A DNA stretch of 64,000 nucleotides. It comes from Methylophilaceae bacterium (GTDB lineage: Bacteria > Pseudomonadota > Gammaproteobacteria > Burkholderiales > Methylophilaceae). Made by a program: the position numbers and the translations under genes. The DNA lies in NCBI GenBank assembly GCA_026419515.1, contig JANZZG010000005.1, positions 1 through 64,000 of the forward strand, given 5' to 3'. Every line of letters begins with the position of its first letter. Position 1 is the first letter of the stretch. The notes below the pieces were generated by a model that did no database searches, was not told the origin of the DNA, and saw only the letters and a program-made list of their open reading frames with translations. This document shows, piece by piece, positions 53,385 through 63,048 of the stretch.

Positions 53385-53469
53385 GCTCGTTTTCTCCTGC
53401 ATTTCGTCATCTTATCAAATGCACCTTGATCCATGACAAAATAACGTGCTGCCTCAGGTGACAGGTGTC

Positions 53470-54402
53470 ATGAACGCTGCCTTCCATTACGCTTTGCCCG
53501 TCGGCTACCAGCTGCAGGAATACCGCATCGACAAGGTATTGAGCGGCGGCGGCTTCAGTTTCGTTTATCTGGCATACGACAAGCAGGGTCATGCAGTCGC
53601 CATCAAGGAATATCTACCTGGTTCGCTTGCCAAGCGCGATGGAGCAGACCGTGTGGTCGCCATTTCGGAAGCCAGCCGTGCCGGGTTTTTGCATGGCCTC
53701 AAAAGCTTTTTCGAAGAAGGCCGTGCGCTGGCCAAGATCGATCACCGTAACATCGTGCGTGTGGTGAATTTTTTTCGCGCCAATGACACCGTCTACATGG
53801 TGATGCAATATGAACGTGGTCGGTCGCTACAACAGTATATCCAGGCTCGTACAAAAGCGTTGCCGGAAAATTTCGTGCGGCGCGTGTTCGGTGAGCTACT
53901 GACTGGCCTGCGCGAGGTTCACACCCACAAGCTGCTGCACCTGGACATCAAGCCGGCCAACATCTATATCCGCATGGATGGTTCGCCGGTGTTACTGGAT
54001 TTCGGTTCGGCCCGGCAGGCGCTGGATGCCCAAGTCAAGTTGGTACCCACTTACACGCCAGGTTTCGCTGCGCCCGAGCAGTATTTCGACCGTGCACACT
54101 TGGGACCTTGGAGCGATATCTACGGCATCGGAGCCTCGATGTACGCCTGCCTGACACGGACCCCACCGCCCGCAGCCGATCGGCGTGTGCAAAATGACAC
54201 GCTGCTACCTGCGCTGAAAGCCGGACAAGGCATCTATTCCGATCGGCTGCTGGAAATCATCGACTGGTGTCTTGCGCTGGACTACATGAAGCGTCCGCAA
54301 AGCGTATTCACCCTGCAAAAATCGCTGCGCGAGGAAGGCAGTCCCAAGCCGCAAAAGAAATCATTGCTGGCAACCTTGCGCGATAGAATCGGCGGCCGTT
54401 AG
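53470..54402 (+). CDS. Serine/threonine protein kinase (Hanks type)
   Basis: A 310-residue soluble kinase with no membrane segment or extracellular sensor. The Gly loop SGGGFSFVYLA, ATP lysine in VAIKEYLP, catalytic HLDIKPANIY and LLDFGSAR are intact. The HRD arginine is replaced by Leu (HLD), a non-RD form. APE appears as AAPEQYF. A GTG start at 53446 is possible, but the ATG at 53470 gives the usual N-terminus. It is followed after 32 bases by a PP2C phosphatase gene, a typical antagonistic pair. The substrate is unknown. Confidence 0.9.
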   Translation: MNAAFHYALPVGYQLQEYRIDKVLSGGGFSFVYLAYDKQGHAVAIKEYLPGSLAKRDGADRVVAISEASRAGFLHGLKSFFEEGRALAKIDHRNIVRVVNFFRANDTVYMVMQYERGRSLQQYIQARTKALPENFVRRVFGELLTGLREVHTHKLLHLDIKPANIYIRMDGSPVLLDFGSARQALDAQVKLVPTYTPGFAAPEQYFDRAHLGPWSDIYGIGASMYACLTRTPPPAADRRVQNDTLLPALKAGQGIYSDRLLEIIDWCLALDYMKRPQSVFTLQKSLREEGSPKPQKKSLLATLRDRIGGR

Positions 54403-54434
54403 ACAAGGATGTGGTTGGACGATCGCGACTGCCA

Positions 54435-55352
54435 ATGAAGTTCACGATCTATCAAAACAGCTTACCTGGACCCCGTGACCACAACCAAGACCGTATTGCC
54501 TATTCCTATAGTAAAGATGCGCTGTTGATGGTGGTGGCCGATGGTATGGGCGGGCACCGCCATGGCGAAATCGCCGCCCAGCTGGCCGTCAAAATGCTGA
54601 CCGACGCGTTTCAGCGCATGGCACTGCCGGTTCTGGCCAACCCGGCCCGGTTTCTCAGTGACCAGATCCAGCAAGTGCATGATGCCATCCTACGTCATGC
54701 CTTGGCCAACGACCTGCCCGATTCGCCCCGCACCACGCTGGTGGCTGCCATCGTGCAGCACGACACACTTCATTGCGCGCACGTCGGGGATTCACGGCTA
54801 TACCTGATCCGGGATGGCCGTGTGATCTTCTGCACCCAGGACCATTCCAAGGTTCAGCTGCTCTATCGCAAGGGGCTGATCAAAAAGGAGGACATGCTCA
54901 CCCATCCGGAACGCAACAAGGTCTACAACTGCGTGGGCGGCGAAATTCCTCCCCGCATCGATCTCGCCCCCAGCATGGCTTTGCAAGACGGGGACATCCT
55001 CGTTTTGTGTACCGACGGGTTATGGTCGCTGGTAGAACCAGAGGAAATCTGCGAAATACTTGCGCGTGGACCGGTGACGGATACCGTACCGGTGGTACTC
55101 GGCCTGGCCGAGGCCCGTGCGAACGCCTATAGCGACAATATGAGCGTAATTGCGGTAAACTGGGGCGAGTTGCCTGGGCTGTTGCAGATTTCCACCGCAA
55201 CCATGCCGATGAATCTCACCACCACCATCCTCGGACCCCTCCCCAGCGATGGGGGGAGTGCCAAAGTGGGTGAGGTGCCCGACCTGACGGACGAGGAAAT
55301 CGAGCACGCCATTGCCGAAATCCAGGCCGCCATCAAGAAGACTTCCCGATAA
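54435..55352 (+). CDS. PP2C-family protein phosphatase
   Basis: A 305-residue phosphatase. The metal-binding motifs are RDHNQDR near residue 14, [35 protein letters not shown] and SDNMSVI. A C-terminal extension (about 245-305) ends in a helix ([17 protein letters not shown]) and is not part of the usual fold. The ATG at 54435 is preferred to a GTG at 54411, which has a ribosome site too close. It is expected to reverse the kinase encoded just upstream. Confidence 0.9.
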   Translation: MKFTIYQNSLPGPRDHNQDRIAYSYSKDALLMVVADGMGGHRHGEIAAQLAVKMLTDAFQRMALPVLANPARFLSDQIQQVHDAILRHALANDLPDSPRTTLVAAIVQHDTLHCAHVGDSRLYLIRDGRVIFCTQDHSKVQLLYRKGLIKKEDMLTHPERNKVYNCVGGEIPPRIDLAPSMALQDGDILVLCTDGLWSLVEPEEICEILARGPVTDTVPVVLGLAEARANAYSDNMSVIAVNWGELPGLLQISTATMPMNLTTTILGPLPSDGGSAKVGEVPDLTDEEIEHAIAEIQAAIKKTSR

Positions 55353-55368
55353 CTGCAAAGGAAACCCC

Positions 55369-56085
55369 ATGCGTCCCAGCCAACGTGCCCCCGACCAGCT
55401 GCGCCCGGTAGAAATCCTCCGCCGTTACACGCGTCATGCGGAAGGCTCGGTGTTGGTCAAATTCGGTGACACGCACGTGTTGTGTACCGCCAGCATCGAT
55501 GAAAAAGTCCCCGCTTTCCTCAAAGGCCAGGGGCAAGGCTGGCTGACGGCGGAATACGGCATGCTGCCGCGGGCGACCGGCACCCGTATGGAGCGTGAGG
55601 CCGTGCGCGGCAAACAATCCGGCCGCACCCAGGAAATCCAGCGCCTGATTGGGCGCAGCCTGCGTGCCGTCACCGATCTCGGCAAGCTGGGCGAGCGTAC
55701 CATCCAGATTGATTGCGACGTGATCCAGGCCGACGGCGGCACGCGCACGGCGAGCATCACCGGCGCTTTCGTCGCTCTTTATGATGCCGTGTCATTTTTA
55801 CTGGAAAAACAGCTGATCGCCGAATCCCCATTGCGCGACTTCGTCGCCGCCATCTCGGTCGGCATCTATCAGGGTGTGCCGGTGCTCGACCTCGACTACC
55901 CTGAAGATTCGGCGTGCGATACCGACATGAACGTGGTGATGACCGGCAGCGGCGGCTTCGTGGAAATCCAGGGCACGGCGGAAGGTGCGCCGTTCCGGCG
56001 CGCGGAAATGGAGGCCATGCTGGCGCTGGCCGAATCCGGCATCCGTCAGCTGATCGCCAGGCAAAAAGCCGTGCTCGGCCTATGA
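55369..56085 (+). CDS. rph: Ribonuclease PH
   Basis: A 238-residue phosphorolytic 3'-5' exoribonuclease that matures tRNA ends. [45 protein letters not shown] and the end [17 protein letters not shown] are family hallmarks. The ATG at 55369 has an AAAGGAAA ribosome site; an upstream in-frame start at 55312 lies inside the phosphatase gene. It overlaps rdgB (ATGA). Confidence 0.97.
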   Translation: MRPSQRAPDQLRPVEILRRYTRHAEGSVLVKFGDTHVLCTASIDEKVPAFLKGQGQGWLTAEYGMLPRATGTRMEREAVRGKQSGRTQEIQRLIGRSLRAVTDLGKLGERTIQIDCDVIQADGGTRTASITGAFVALYDAVSFLLEKQLIAESPLRDFVAAISVGIYQGVPVLDLDYPEDSACDTDMNVVMTGSGGFVEIQGTAEGAPFRRAEMEAMLALAESGIRQLIARQKAVLGL

Positions 56086-56675
56086 AGCGGCTGGTCATCG
56101 CCACCGGCAATGCCGGCAAGCTGCGCGAATTCCGCGAACTGCTCGCACCGCTGGGGATCACTGTGCTGCCACAATCCGACTTCAATGTGGCCGCAGCCGA
56201 GGAACCGCACTGCACCTTCGTCGAGAACGCCCTGGCCAAGGCCCGTCATGCCGCGCGCATCACCGGTCTGCCGGCGCTGGCCGACGATTCCGGCCTGTGC
56301 GTCGATGCACTGGGTGGCGCGCCGGGAGTGCAGTCCGCCGTGTATGCCGGGCATCCGCGCTCCGACGCGCGCAACAACCAGAAATTGATGGAGGCCATGC
56401 AGGGCGTCGTCAACCGCGCCGCGCATTACCACTGCGCCCTGGTCCTGGTGCGCCGCCCGGACGATCCGGAGCCGCTGATCGCCGAAGGGCAGTGGCATGG
56501 CACGCTGCTGGACGCCCCGCGCGGCAATGGCGGTTTCGGCTATGACCCCTATTTCCTGGATCCCGAATATCGCCAGACCGGCGGCGAGCTGCCGCTCGAG
56601 GTGAAGAACCGTATCAGCCATCGCGGCAAGGCGCTCGCCCTGCTGCTGGAAAAACTCAAGCAGTATCCGCTTTGA
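56082..56675 (+). CDS. rdgB: dITP/XTP pyrophosphatase
   Basis: A 197-residue Ham1/RdgB enzyme that removes dITP and XTP from the nucleotide pool. [45 protein letters not shown] and GGFGYDPYF are diagnostic. The ATG at 56082 overlaps the rph stop; its own stop overlaps the TTG start of hemW. rph-rdgB-hemW is a common order. Confidence 0.96.
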   Translation: MKRLVIATGNAGKLREFRELLAPLGITVLPQSDFNVAAAEEPHCTFVENALAKARHAARITGLPALADDSGLCVDALGGAPGVQSAVYAGHPRSDARNNQKLMEAMQGVVNRAAHYHCALVLVRRPDDPEPLIAEGQWHGTLLDAPRGNGGFGYDPYFLDPEYRQTGGELPLEVKNRISHRGKALALLLEKLKQYPL

Positions 56676-57823
56676 TCCGCTTGCAGCAGCTTCCCCCGCT
56701 GGCCCTCTATGTCCACATTCCCTGGTGCGTGCGCAAATGCCCGTACTGTGACTTCAACTCGCATGAAGCGCGCGGTGAAGTTCCTCAGCAGGCCTACGTG
56801 GCGGCGCTGATCCAAGACCTCGAACAGGCGTTGCCGCTGATCTGGGGACGCAAGGTCTGCTCCGTGTTTTTCGGCGGCGGCACGCCCAGTCTGCTCGCTC
56901 CGGAATGGCTCGACCATCTGCTCTCGCGCATCCGCGCCCTGCTGCCGCTCGCCTATGGCGCCGAGATCACGCTGGAAGCCAATCCCGGCACGGTCGAGGC
57001 GGCAAGGTTCGCCGCTTTTCGCGATGCCGGCATCAACCGCCTGTCGCTGGGCATCCAGAGTTTCGACGATCACCATCTCGAGGCGCTCGGGCGCATCCAT
57101 GATGGCGCGGAAGCGCGCCGCGCCGTGGAGCGTGCGTGCGCTGCCTTCGACAATGTCAATCTGGACCTGATGTATGCCTTGCCCGGCCAATCGGTGGCGC
57201 AGGCTCTGAGCGACATCCGTATCGCCATCGATCACGGCCCGCAGCACATCTCGGCCTACCACCTCACCATCGAACCCAATACCACTTTCCACCACAGGCC
57301 GCCGCCGGTGCCGGACGAGGATGCGGCGTCGGTGATGCAGGATGCGATCGAGGCTGCGCTGGATGCCGCCGGCTACCGCCAATACGAGATTTCCGCCTTT
57401 GCCCGGACCGGCCGGCAGTGCCGGCACAACCTCAATTACTGGCAGTTCGGCGATTATCTCGGCATCGGTGCCGGCGCCCACAGCAAGCTGAGTTTTCCCG
57501 ACCGCATCCTGCGCCAGGCCCGTACCAAGCACCCTCAAGCCTATCTGTCCGGGGTAGGATCCGGCCGGCACATTGAGAGTGAACGGCCGCTCACCCGCCA
57601 GGATCTGGGATTCGAGTTCATGATGAACGCACTCCGCCTGACCCACGGGTTCCCGCCCAGGCTGTTCATGGAAAGGACCGGGTTGCCGATCAGCATGCTG
57701 GAACGAGCCATGGCAGAGGCGCAGGAAAAAGGGTTGCTGCTGCGCGACCATCAGCGCATTGCGCCCACCCCGCTCGGACGGCGCTTTCTTAACGAGCTGC
57801 TTCAAATTTTTCTGGATGACTAA
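56672..57823 (+). CDS. hemW: HemW-type radical SAM heme chaperone
   Basis: A 383-residue radical SAM protein. The cluster motif is CVRKCPYC in YVHIPWCVRKCPYCDFN, with FFGGGTPSLL, GINRLSLGIQSF and AYHLTIEPNT following, as in HemW (formerly called HemN-like). It has CxxxCxxC without the extra N-terminal HemN extension, so it is a heme chaperone rather than coproporphyrinogen dehydrogenase. The start is a TTG at 56672 overlapping the rdgB stop; a second TTG at 56681 cannot be excluded. Its stop overlaps the stop of the FimV-like gene by four bases. Confidence 0.92.
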   Translation: MIRLQQLPPLALYVHIPWCVRKCPYCDFNSHEARGEVPQQAYVAALIQDLEQALPLIWGRKVCSVFFGGGTPSLLAPEWLDHLLSRIRALLPLAYGAEITLEANPGTVEAARFAAFRDAGINRLSLGIQSFDDHHLEALGRIHDGAEARRAVERACAAFDNVNLDLMYALPGQSVAQALSDIRIAIDHGPQHISAYHLTIEPNTTFHHRPPPVPDEDAASVMQDAIEAALDAAGYRQYEISAFARTGRQCRHNLNYWQFGDYLGIGAGAHSKLSFPDRILRQARTKHPQAYLSGVGSGRHIESERPLTRQDLGFEFMMNALRLTHGFPPRLFMERTGLPISMLERAMAEAQEKGLLLRDHQRIAPTPLGRRFLNELLQIFLDD

Positions 57824-59280
57824 AACGGCTTCAATTCCGGAAGCGTATCGCGCAGCTCCAGCACGGCCAGCAGCAACAGGATTTCCTGCAGCACTTCCAT
57901 GCTGAACCCTTGGCGCTCGCCCCCACGGTTGTCCTGGAGGAGATGGTTGAGATAATCCTGTGCGTCCAGTGTTCCCCAGCTTTCGGTGAGGCGCGCCATG
58001 ATGTGCGGGAATTCGGTTAGACTGCGCGGCACCACCATCATGGTCTGCGCGGGGGGTTCCCATTGTGGTGCGATGACGTTGAACGACTGATGGAAACGTT
58101 TGGCGAGCGCGGTGAACTCATCGCGCCGGTTCAGGTTGCGATACAGATCCAATAGATACAGCCAGGGGTTGGCGGACGTGCGCGGATGGGCGTTGATATA
58201 TTCTTCCAGCATCGCGATGGCGCGCTCGGTGCGCCCGAGCGCGACGAGTACCCTGGCTTCTTCCACCACCGAGTCGATTTCGTCTACCATCATCGTATCA
58301 GGCGGTGGGCGGGATTGGTTCGGCGCCGGTGCATTGGGTGTAGATTCTGCGTTGGCCGGCTCGGTAATGACCTCGACTTCCATTTGGGTCATGGGAAACG
58401 GCGGCAGGGTTGCCGGGGCAGCAGCGGCCTTGTGCGATGGCCTTGCGTGGCGGCGCCGCATCCATACGACGGCCGAGCCGGCAACGATGACAGCAAGCAT
58501 GGAGAGCCAGTGGAGCGGTGTAGGCGAGAGCAGCGACCCGGCTGTCAGGGAAGGGGAGGCTGGCCGCGATCCGGGCTTGGGCGGCGGCAGACGGGCGGGT
58601 GTGGCGGAACGGTCCTGCATACGCAGAAGTGTGGCACGCATCTCGGCAACACTCTTCTCCAGCGCCGCAATGCGCGCCTCCAGCCGCTCCTGCTCTGCCT
58701 TGAGCACCGCATTATGCGCCATCAGTGCATCGATCACGGAACGTATCCAGGAATCGAAAGCCACTGCAGTCCGGGTGGAGCGAATCTGCCCGGCTGGAAT
58801 GAGTCGGACATTTTCCCCTGCTGAAGGCAGCGGCTGAGTCGCCCCGTTGGGGGCGAGCGTAAGCTGTGCGCTTATTTGCAGCGGTGCCGGATGCGCGCCC
58901 TGGACACTGGGCTGCATGGCGGGTAGCTGCGGACGTAGATAATGGCGTGGCCGGGCGGACGCAGTCGCCAGGTTGGCCAACTGCTTGAGGTCGGGTAGCC
59001 AGATCAGGGTTTCCCGCTCGAATGGATCCTCGGCTCCGAAGCCGGAGAAGACGGTCGGGTTCTGACGGATCGCGGCGTCGATGAAATGACGCTGCATCGC
59101 CGGATCACGCGGATAGATGTGCTGCGCCAGCTGGCGCAACGACTCGCCCGGCAACATCGGCCACTCCAGCAGGCGCGGCGGCGGCGCGTCTCCGACTTCG
59201 TTCGCGCTTCCCAGAACGGCAGGGTATGGCAGGCTCCCAATGACGAACAGCAGTATCGTTACAAGGCGCTTCAATCGCAT
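57820..59280 (-). CDS. FimV-like LysM/TPR membrane protein
   Basis: A 486-residue protein laid out like FimV: a signal or anchor at 1-25, a periplasmic LysM-like region ([20 protein letters not shown] ... [15 protein letters not shown]), a coiled coil around 182-212, a membrane segment near 258-275 ([17 protein letters not shown]), and a cytoplasmic part with TPR-like helices ([20 protein letters not shown]). FimV organises polar type IV pilus assembly in Pseudomonas; here it sits beside an AlgZ/AlgR-like system. The start overlaps the argH end by ten bases. Confidence 0.8.
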   Translation of the reverse strand: MRLKRLVTILLFVIGSLPYPAVLGSANEVGDAPPPRLLEWPMLPGESLRQLAQHIYPRDPAMQRHFIDAAIRQNPTVFSGFGAEDPFERETLIWLPDLKQLANLATASARPRHYLRPQLPAMQPSVQGAHPAPLQISAQLTLAPNGATQPLPSAGENVRLIPAGQIRSTRTAVAFDSWIRSVIDALMAHNAVLKAEQERLEARIAALEKSVAEMRATLLRMQDRSATPARLPPPKPGSRPASPSLTAGSLLSPTPLHWLSMLAVIVAGSAVVWMRRRHARPSHKAAAAPATLPPFPMTQMEVEVITEPANAESTPNAPAPNQSRPPPDTMMVDEIDSVVEEARVLVALGRTERAIAMLEEYINAHPRTSANPWLYLLDLYRNLNRRDEFTALAKRFHQSFNVIAPQWEPPAQTMMVVPRSLTEFPHIMARLTESWGTLDAQDYLNHLLQDNRGGERQGFSMEVLQEILLLLAVLELRDTLPELKPF

Positions 59281-60659
59281 CCCAGTGCTTTGCGGGCCCT
59301 CGCAATCGCGGCCCGTACTTGTTCCGGCGCGGTCCCGCCGATATGCCGACGGCTGGCGAGCGAGCCCTCCGGTGTCAGCACGCCATAGACGTCCGCATCG
59401 ACCAGTGCGCAGAAAGCGCGCAATTCTTCCAGCGAAAGATCAGAAAGATCACATCCTTTGGCCTCTGCATGGCGCACTGCCCGCGCCACCGCCTCATGGG
59501 CGTCCCGAAAGGGCAGCCCTTTTTTCACCAGATAGTCGGCAAGGTCGGTCGCGGTGGCAAACCCTTCCAGTACGGCTTGGCGCATGGCTGCTTTATTGAC
59601 CTGGATGCCGCGCATCAGGTCGGCATAGAGCGTGAGGGTATCGACCAGGGTATCCACGGTGTCGAACAACGGCTCTTTGTCCTCCTGGTTGTCTTTGTTG
59701 TAGGCCAGCGGCTGACCTTTCATCAGGGTCAGCAGCGCGACCAGATGTCCGTTGATGCGGCCGGTCTTGCCACGCACCAGCTCGGGCACGTCCGGATTTT
59801 TCTTCTGCGGCATGATGGAAGAACCGGTACAATAGCGGTCGGCAATACTGATGAAGCCGAAGCGCGGTGAAGACCACAGGATCAGCTCTTCTGAAAGGCG
59901 CGACAAGTGGGTCATCAGCAATGCCGCCGCTGCGGTGAATTCGATGGCGAAATCGCGATCGGACACCGCATCCAGGGAATTTTCACACACGCCTTCGAAC
60001 CCCAGACTACGTGCCACGCTTTCGCGATCCAAGGGGAAGCTGCTACCGGCCAACGCTGTAGCTCCCAGTGGCAGGCGGTTGATGCGACGGCGGCAGTCGG
60101 TGAGGCGCTCCGCATCGCGTTTGAGCATTTCGAAATAGGCCATCAGATGGTGGCCGAACGTCACCGGCTGAGCGACCTGCAGATGGGTGTAGCCCGGCAT
60201 CACGGTATCCGCGTGCTGTTCGGCCAGGTCCAGCAGGGTGAGCTGCAACCGGCGAATCAAGCCCAGGATGTCATCCACGGCAGTGCGCAGCCAGAGCCGC
60301 ACGTCGGTCGCTACCTGATCGTTTCTCGAGCGACCCGTGTGCAGGCGCTTGCCAGCATCCCCTACTTTGTCGGTCAGGCGCTTTTCGATGTTGAGGTGAA
60401 CGTCTTCGAGGTCTATCGACCATTCAAAGCGGCCACTGCGAATTTCCTGGAGGATTTCCGCCAGACCCCGTTCGATCGCGGCGAGATCTTCTTTGCTGAT
60501 GATGCCTTGAGCAGCCAGCATGGACGCATGGGCGAGTGAACCCTGAATGTCGAATTCGGCCAGACGTTTGTCAAACGCGACGGAAGCGGTGTAACGCTTG
60601 ACCAGTGCGTCCACGGGCTCGGAAAAACGCCCTGACCATCCTTTGCTTTTGTCTTGCAT
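59271..60659 (-). CDS. argH: Argininosuccinate lyase
   Basis: A 462-residue fumarase/aspartase-family enzyme, last step of arginine synthesis. [30 protein letters not shown] and the active loop [12 protein letters not shown] are intact. It is upstream of, and overlaps, the FimV-like gene on the minus strand, and is divergent from algZ with 29 bases between start codons. Confidence 0.98.
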   Translation of the reverse strand: MQDKSKGWSGRFSEPVDALVKRYTASVAFDKRLAEFDIQGSLAHASMLAAQGIISKEDLAAIERGLAEILQEIRSGRFEWSIDLEDVHLNIEKRLTDKVGDAGKRLHTGRSRNDQVATDVRLWLRTAVDDILGLIRRLQLTLLDLAEQHADTVMPGYTHLQVAQPVTFGHHLMAYFEMLKRDAERLTDCRRRINRLPLGATALAGSSFPLDRESVARSLGFEGVCENSLDAVSDRDFAIEFTAAAALLMTHLSRLSEELILWSSPRFGFISIADRYCTGSSIMPQKKNPDVPELVRGKTGRINGHLVALLTLMKGQPLAYNKDNQEDKEPLFDTVDTLVDTLTLYADLMRGIQVNKAAMRQAVLEGFATATDLADYLVKKGLPFRDAHEAVARAVRHAEAKGCDLSDLSLEELRAFCALVDADVYGVLTPEGSLASRRHIGGTAPEQVRAAIARARKALGCD

Positions 60660-60675
60660 GCCAGCCCATCATCGT

Positions 60676-60681
60676 TACAAT
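60676..60681 (+). promoter_or_regulatory. Possible -10 hexamer close to the algZ start
   Basis: TACAAT lies seven bases before the ATG at 60689, in the narrow divergent gap to argH. A weak TTGCAT is 16 bases upstream (60654-60659, inside the argH start region). A transcript from here would be nearly leaderless, as proposed for gshA. Confidence 0.35.
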
Positions 60682-60688
60682 TGAAACC

Positions 60689-61702
60689 ATGGCAAGTATA
60701 AAGCAAAACCCTCCGGCGCTTCCGGTGGCGCTGCCGGATTTCCGCAATTTGGGGTTTTGCTTACGCACCCTGGTGTTCGCCAACCTCATGGGGCTGGCGG
60801 CGGCACTGGTGCGCACTTCATCCTTGCCAGGCCTGTGGCAGGAAGTGCTGTCCATTGCCTCCGTTCTTCAACCGCTGGTATTGGCAAGCCTGCTTGTGCT
60901 TTATGCCTGCAATCCGCTGCTGGGCAGCCTCCCTTACCGACAAGGCGTCGCTGCCGTGCTGGTGCTGGAAACCGGCATCACGGCCCTGCTATGGATGTTC
61001 AATAGGTATTTGTTCGGCGCAGAAAACGTCGCGGGGCTGGGCCACTGGTGTCTGCTCAGCCTGATGGCGAGCGGCAGCCTGTTGGTCTATTTCAACCTGC
61101 GTAGCCGCGCACTTTCCCCGGCACTGACCGAAGCCAGACTACAGGCCTTACAAGCGCGCATCCGGCCACATTTTTTGTTCAATAGCCTGAATGCCGTGCT
61201 GGCACTGATCCGGGATGATCCCAGACGGGCCGAAACCGCACTGGAGGACATGGCCGATCTGTTTCGCGTATTGATGGCCGACAACCGCCAGCTGGTTCCG
61301 TTGGATGACGAGCTCGCATTGTGTCGCAAATACCTCGATCTGGAGAAACTACGCTTGGGACACAGGCTACGCGTGGTGTGGGATACGACGCATCAACCCG
61401 AGGGGGTCATGATTCCTCCACTGGTATTGCAGCCGCTGTTGGAGAATGCGGTATATTACGGCATCGAACCCAGTGAGGCGGGGGGTGAAATCTTAATCAA
61501 GATTGGTACTTGGGGTGACCAGGCCCGCATTACGCTCACCAACCCGTACTGTGAAGGTGCAGCCCACCATGCCAGCAACCACATGGCCATTGACAACATC
61601 CGTGAGCGCCTGGCGTTGCATTTCGACTATGAAGCCAGTTTGAGTTCCAAAATCGAGAATGGCCAATACCGGGTCGACATTCTGCTCCCCTGCCGGAAAT
61701 GA
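60689..61702 (+). CDS. algZ: AlgZ/LytS-type sensor histidine kinase
   Basis: A 337-residue kinase. Four membrane segments in the first 130 or so residues (for example TLVFANLMGLAAALV, VLQPLVLASLLVLYAC) precede the His_kinase domain with the H-box RIRPHFLFNSLNAVL (H near residue 160) and a LytS-type ATPase (LVLQPLLENAVYYGI, AIDNIRERLALHF). It has no separate sensor module. The ATG at 60689 is preferred to an upstream in-frame start inside argH. It is coupled to the regulator gene by overlapping ATGA. Confidence 0.88.
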   Translation: MASIKQNPPALPVALPDFRNLGFCLRTLVFANLMGLAAALVRTSSLPGLWQEVLSIASVLQPLVLASLLVLYACNPLLGSLPYRQGVAAVLVLETGITALLWMFNRYLFGAENVAGLGHWCLLSLMASGSLLVYFNLRSRALSPALTEARLQALQARIRPHFLFNSLNAVLALIRDDPRRAETALEDMADLFRVLMADNRQLVPLDDELALCRKYLDLEKLRLGHRLRVVWDTTHQPEGVMIPPLVLQPLLENAVYYGIEPSEAGGEILIKIGTWGDQARITLTNPYCEGAAHHASNHMAIDNIRERLALHFDYEASLSSKIENGQYRVDILLPCRK

Positions 61703-62439
61703 GCCCACTCAAAATACTCATTGCGGATGATGAGGCCCCGGCACGCCACCGCCTGAAATCCTTGCTGGCCGAGATTCCCAATTGTATCGTCGTCGGCGAG
61801 GCAGCCAACGGCCGGGACGTGCTTTCGATGGCTGCCGCGGTGCAACCAGACGTGCTGCTGCTGGATATCCGCATGCCCGTGATGGATGGCATCGAAGCGG
61901 CCAAGCACGCGCAGAAACTCAGCTGCCCGCCTGCCATCATCTTCACCACGGCCTACGATGCCCATGCCATGCAGGCTTTCGAGCTCCATGCAGTCGATTA
62001 CCTGCTCAAACCGATACGTCTGGACCGTCTGCGCATGGCGCTCGCCCGAGCGCACGCGCTGCGGCCGGCCCAAATGGCAGCAGTGCACGCCCTTTCGCCA
62101 CAACGGACCCATTTCAGCATCCATGAACGCGGCCGTGTGCTGTTGGTACCGGTAGATGATGTGCTTTATCTGCGCGCGGAGATGAAATATCTCACCGTGC
62201 GAACCGCGGCGCGCGAATACTTGCTGGAGGATTCACTCACTCAGATCGAACAAGAATTTCCCCACCGCTTTTTGCGCATCCATCGCAATTGCCTAGTCAA
62301 TCGCGACGCCGTGCAAGGCTTCGAGCGACGTCGAGAAGAGAGCGGCGAGACACACTGGGTGGTATTGCTCAAGGGGCTGCAGGAAGCATTGCCGGTCAGT
62401 CGGCGGCAGCAGCATCTCGTGCGCGAGCTAGGCCGTTAG
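61699..62439 (+). CDS. algR: AlgR-type LytTR response regulator
   Basis: A 246-residue regulator: receiver with D56 (VLLLDIRMPVMDG) and DDEAPAR pocket, then a LytTR DNA-binding domain from about 140 (HFSIHERGRVLLVPVDDVLY, FPHRFLRIHRNCLVNRDAV). In Pseudomonas the same order, argH-algZ-algR-hemC, is found, and AlgR controls pilus minor pilins and alginate. Targets here are not known. Transcription runs toward repeat copy B. Confidence 0.9.
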   Translation: MSPLKILIADDEAPARHRLKSLLAEIPNCIVVGEAANGRDVLSMAAAVQPDVLLLDIRMPVMDGIEAAKHAQKLSCPPAIIFTTAYDAHAMQAFELHAVDYLLKPIRLDRLRMALARAHALRPAQMAAVHALSPQRTHFSIHERGRVLLVPVDDVLYLRAEMKYLTVRTAAREYLLEDSLTQIEQEFPHRFLRIHRNCLVNRDAVQGFERRREESGETHWVVLLKGLQEALPVSRRQQHLVRELGR

Positions 62440-62464
62440 GGTCAGGAACTCTCTGAATGACCTA

Positions 62465-62659
62465 CTGCGCGGTTGGATGGCGGCGTGGCGCGATTTTTTC
62501 TATGGCCGCTGCGTTGCGGCTCAACGTTTGCTCCATTCATGCGAGCCTGCACCGCAACCTGGGGTTGTCGCTCCTACACCCAACTTTATGTTTGGTCTTG
62601 GTCGCGTTCGTTCTTTGCGCGTAAGCCTGCAAGCCCTCGCAACGGGTTTTCAGGGTTGC
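62465..62659 (+). repeat. Dispersed intergenic repeat, copy B (two units)
   Basis: Unit B1 (62465-62573) aligns with copy A at 42128-42236; unit B2 (about 62598-62659) aligns with copy C. B1 contains the perfect hairpin CAACC (62555-62559), loop TGG, GGTTG (62563-62567); B2 has GCAAC and GTTGC arms. Both units carry a GCGNRAGCCTGC core followed by CGCAAC. It fills the gap between the convergent stops of algR and the 87-residue gene. Confidence 0.75.
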
Positions 62660-62660
62660 C

Positions 62661-62924
62661 TTAAGAGGATTTCTTGGCGTTGCGCTCGCGAAACACGCGT
62701 TCCAGTGCTGGTACCAAAATGGCGAGGTCCTGTGCGGTGAGAAAAGGAAAAGCCTCGTGGAGTGCCGGGAATGCATGGCGCAGCAACGGGCGTCCGCCCC
62801 ATCCCTGGGCAGGGTCGAGAAACGGCAAGGCTACTTCATAAGCCTGTTCGAACACTTCGCGCAGATGATAATGCGTCCGTCGCTCGTGGTCGGGTTGCAT
62901 GGAAGGCGGGTTGGATTGTTCCAT
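62661..62924 (-). CDS. Small hypothetical protein, 87 residues
   Basis: An 87-residue protein I do not recognise. It has a polar His/Arg-rich N-terminus, then a helical, aromatic- and Leu-rich core (VFEQAYEVALPFLDPAQG, FPFLTAQDLAILVPAL) and a basic end. No signal peptide, cysteine motif or membrane segment is evident. It interrupts the algR-hemC order on the opposite strand and is flanked by repeat B. A divergent -10-like TAGAAT is upstream on the minus strand, in an inverted repeat shared with hemC. Coding status is likely but unproven. Confidence 0.55.
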   Translation of the reverse strand: MEQSNPPSMQPDHERRTHYHLREVFEQAYEVALPFLDPAQGWGGRPLLRHAFPALHEAFPFLTAQDLAILVPALERVFRERNAKKSS

Positions 62925-62977
62925 ACTGAAATTCGCGCTCCAAAAACCTCAGGGGTATGGTATCTCGAAACAAACGC

Positions 62978-63016
62978 AATTCTAGCGGCAAATGAGACTA
63001 GGGGCATGCTAGAATT
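62978..63016. promoter_or_regulatory. Inverted repeat in the divergent hemC promoter region
   Basis: AATTCTAGC (62978-62986) and GCTAGAATT (63008-63016) are perfect inverted 9-mers 21 bases apart. Each arm, read outward, contains TAGAAT, a -10-like hexamer facing hemC on one side and the 87-residue gene on the other. No good -35 elements pair with them. It may be paired divergent promoters or an operator. Confidence 0.4.
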
Positions 63017-63048
63017 AAAAAATTTAGATTATTTCATCATCCCTTGGC

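Noticed and set aside
62440-62464. Small hairpin after algR (GGTCA ... TGACC) as a terminator
   Set aside because: The stem is short and imperfect and has no T-run.
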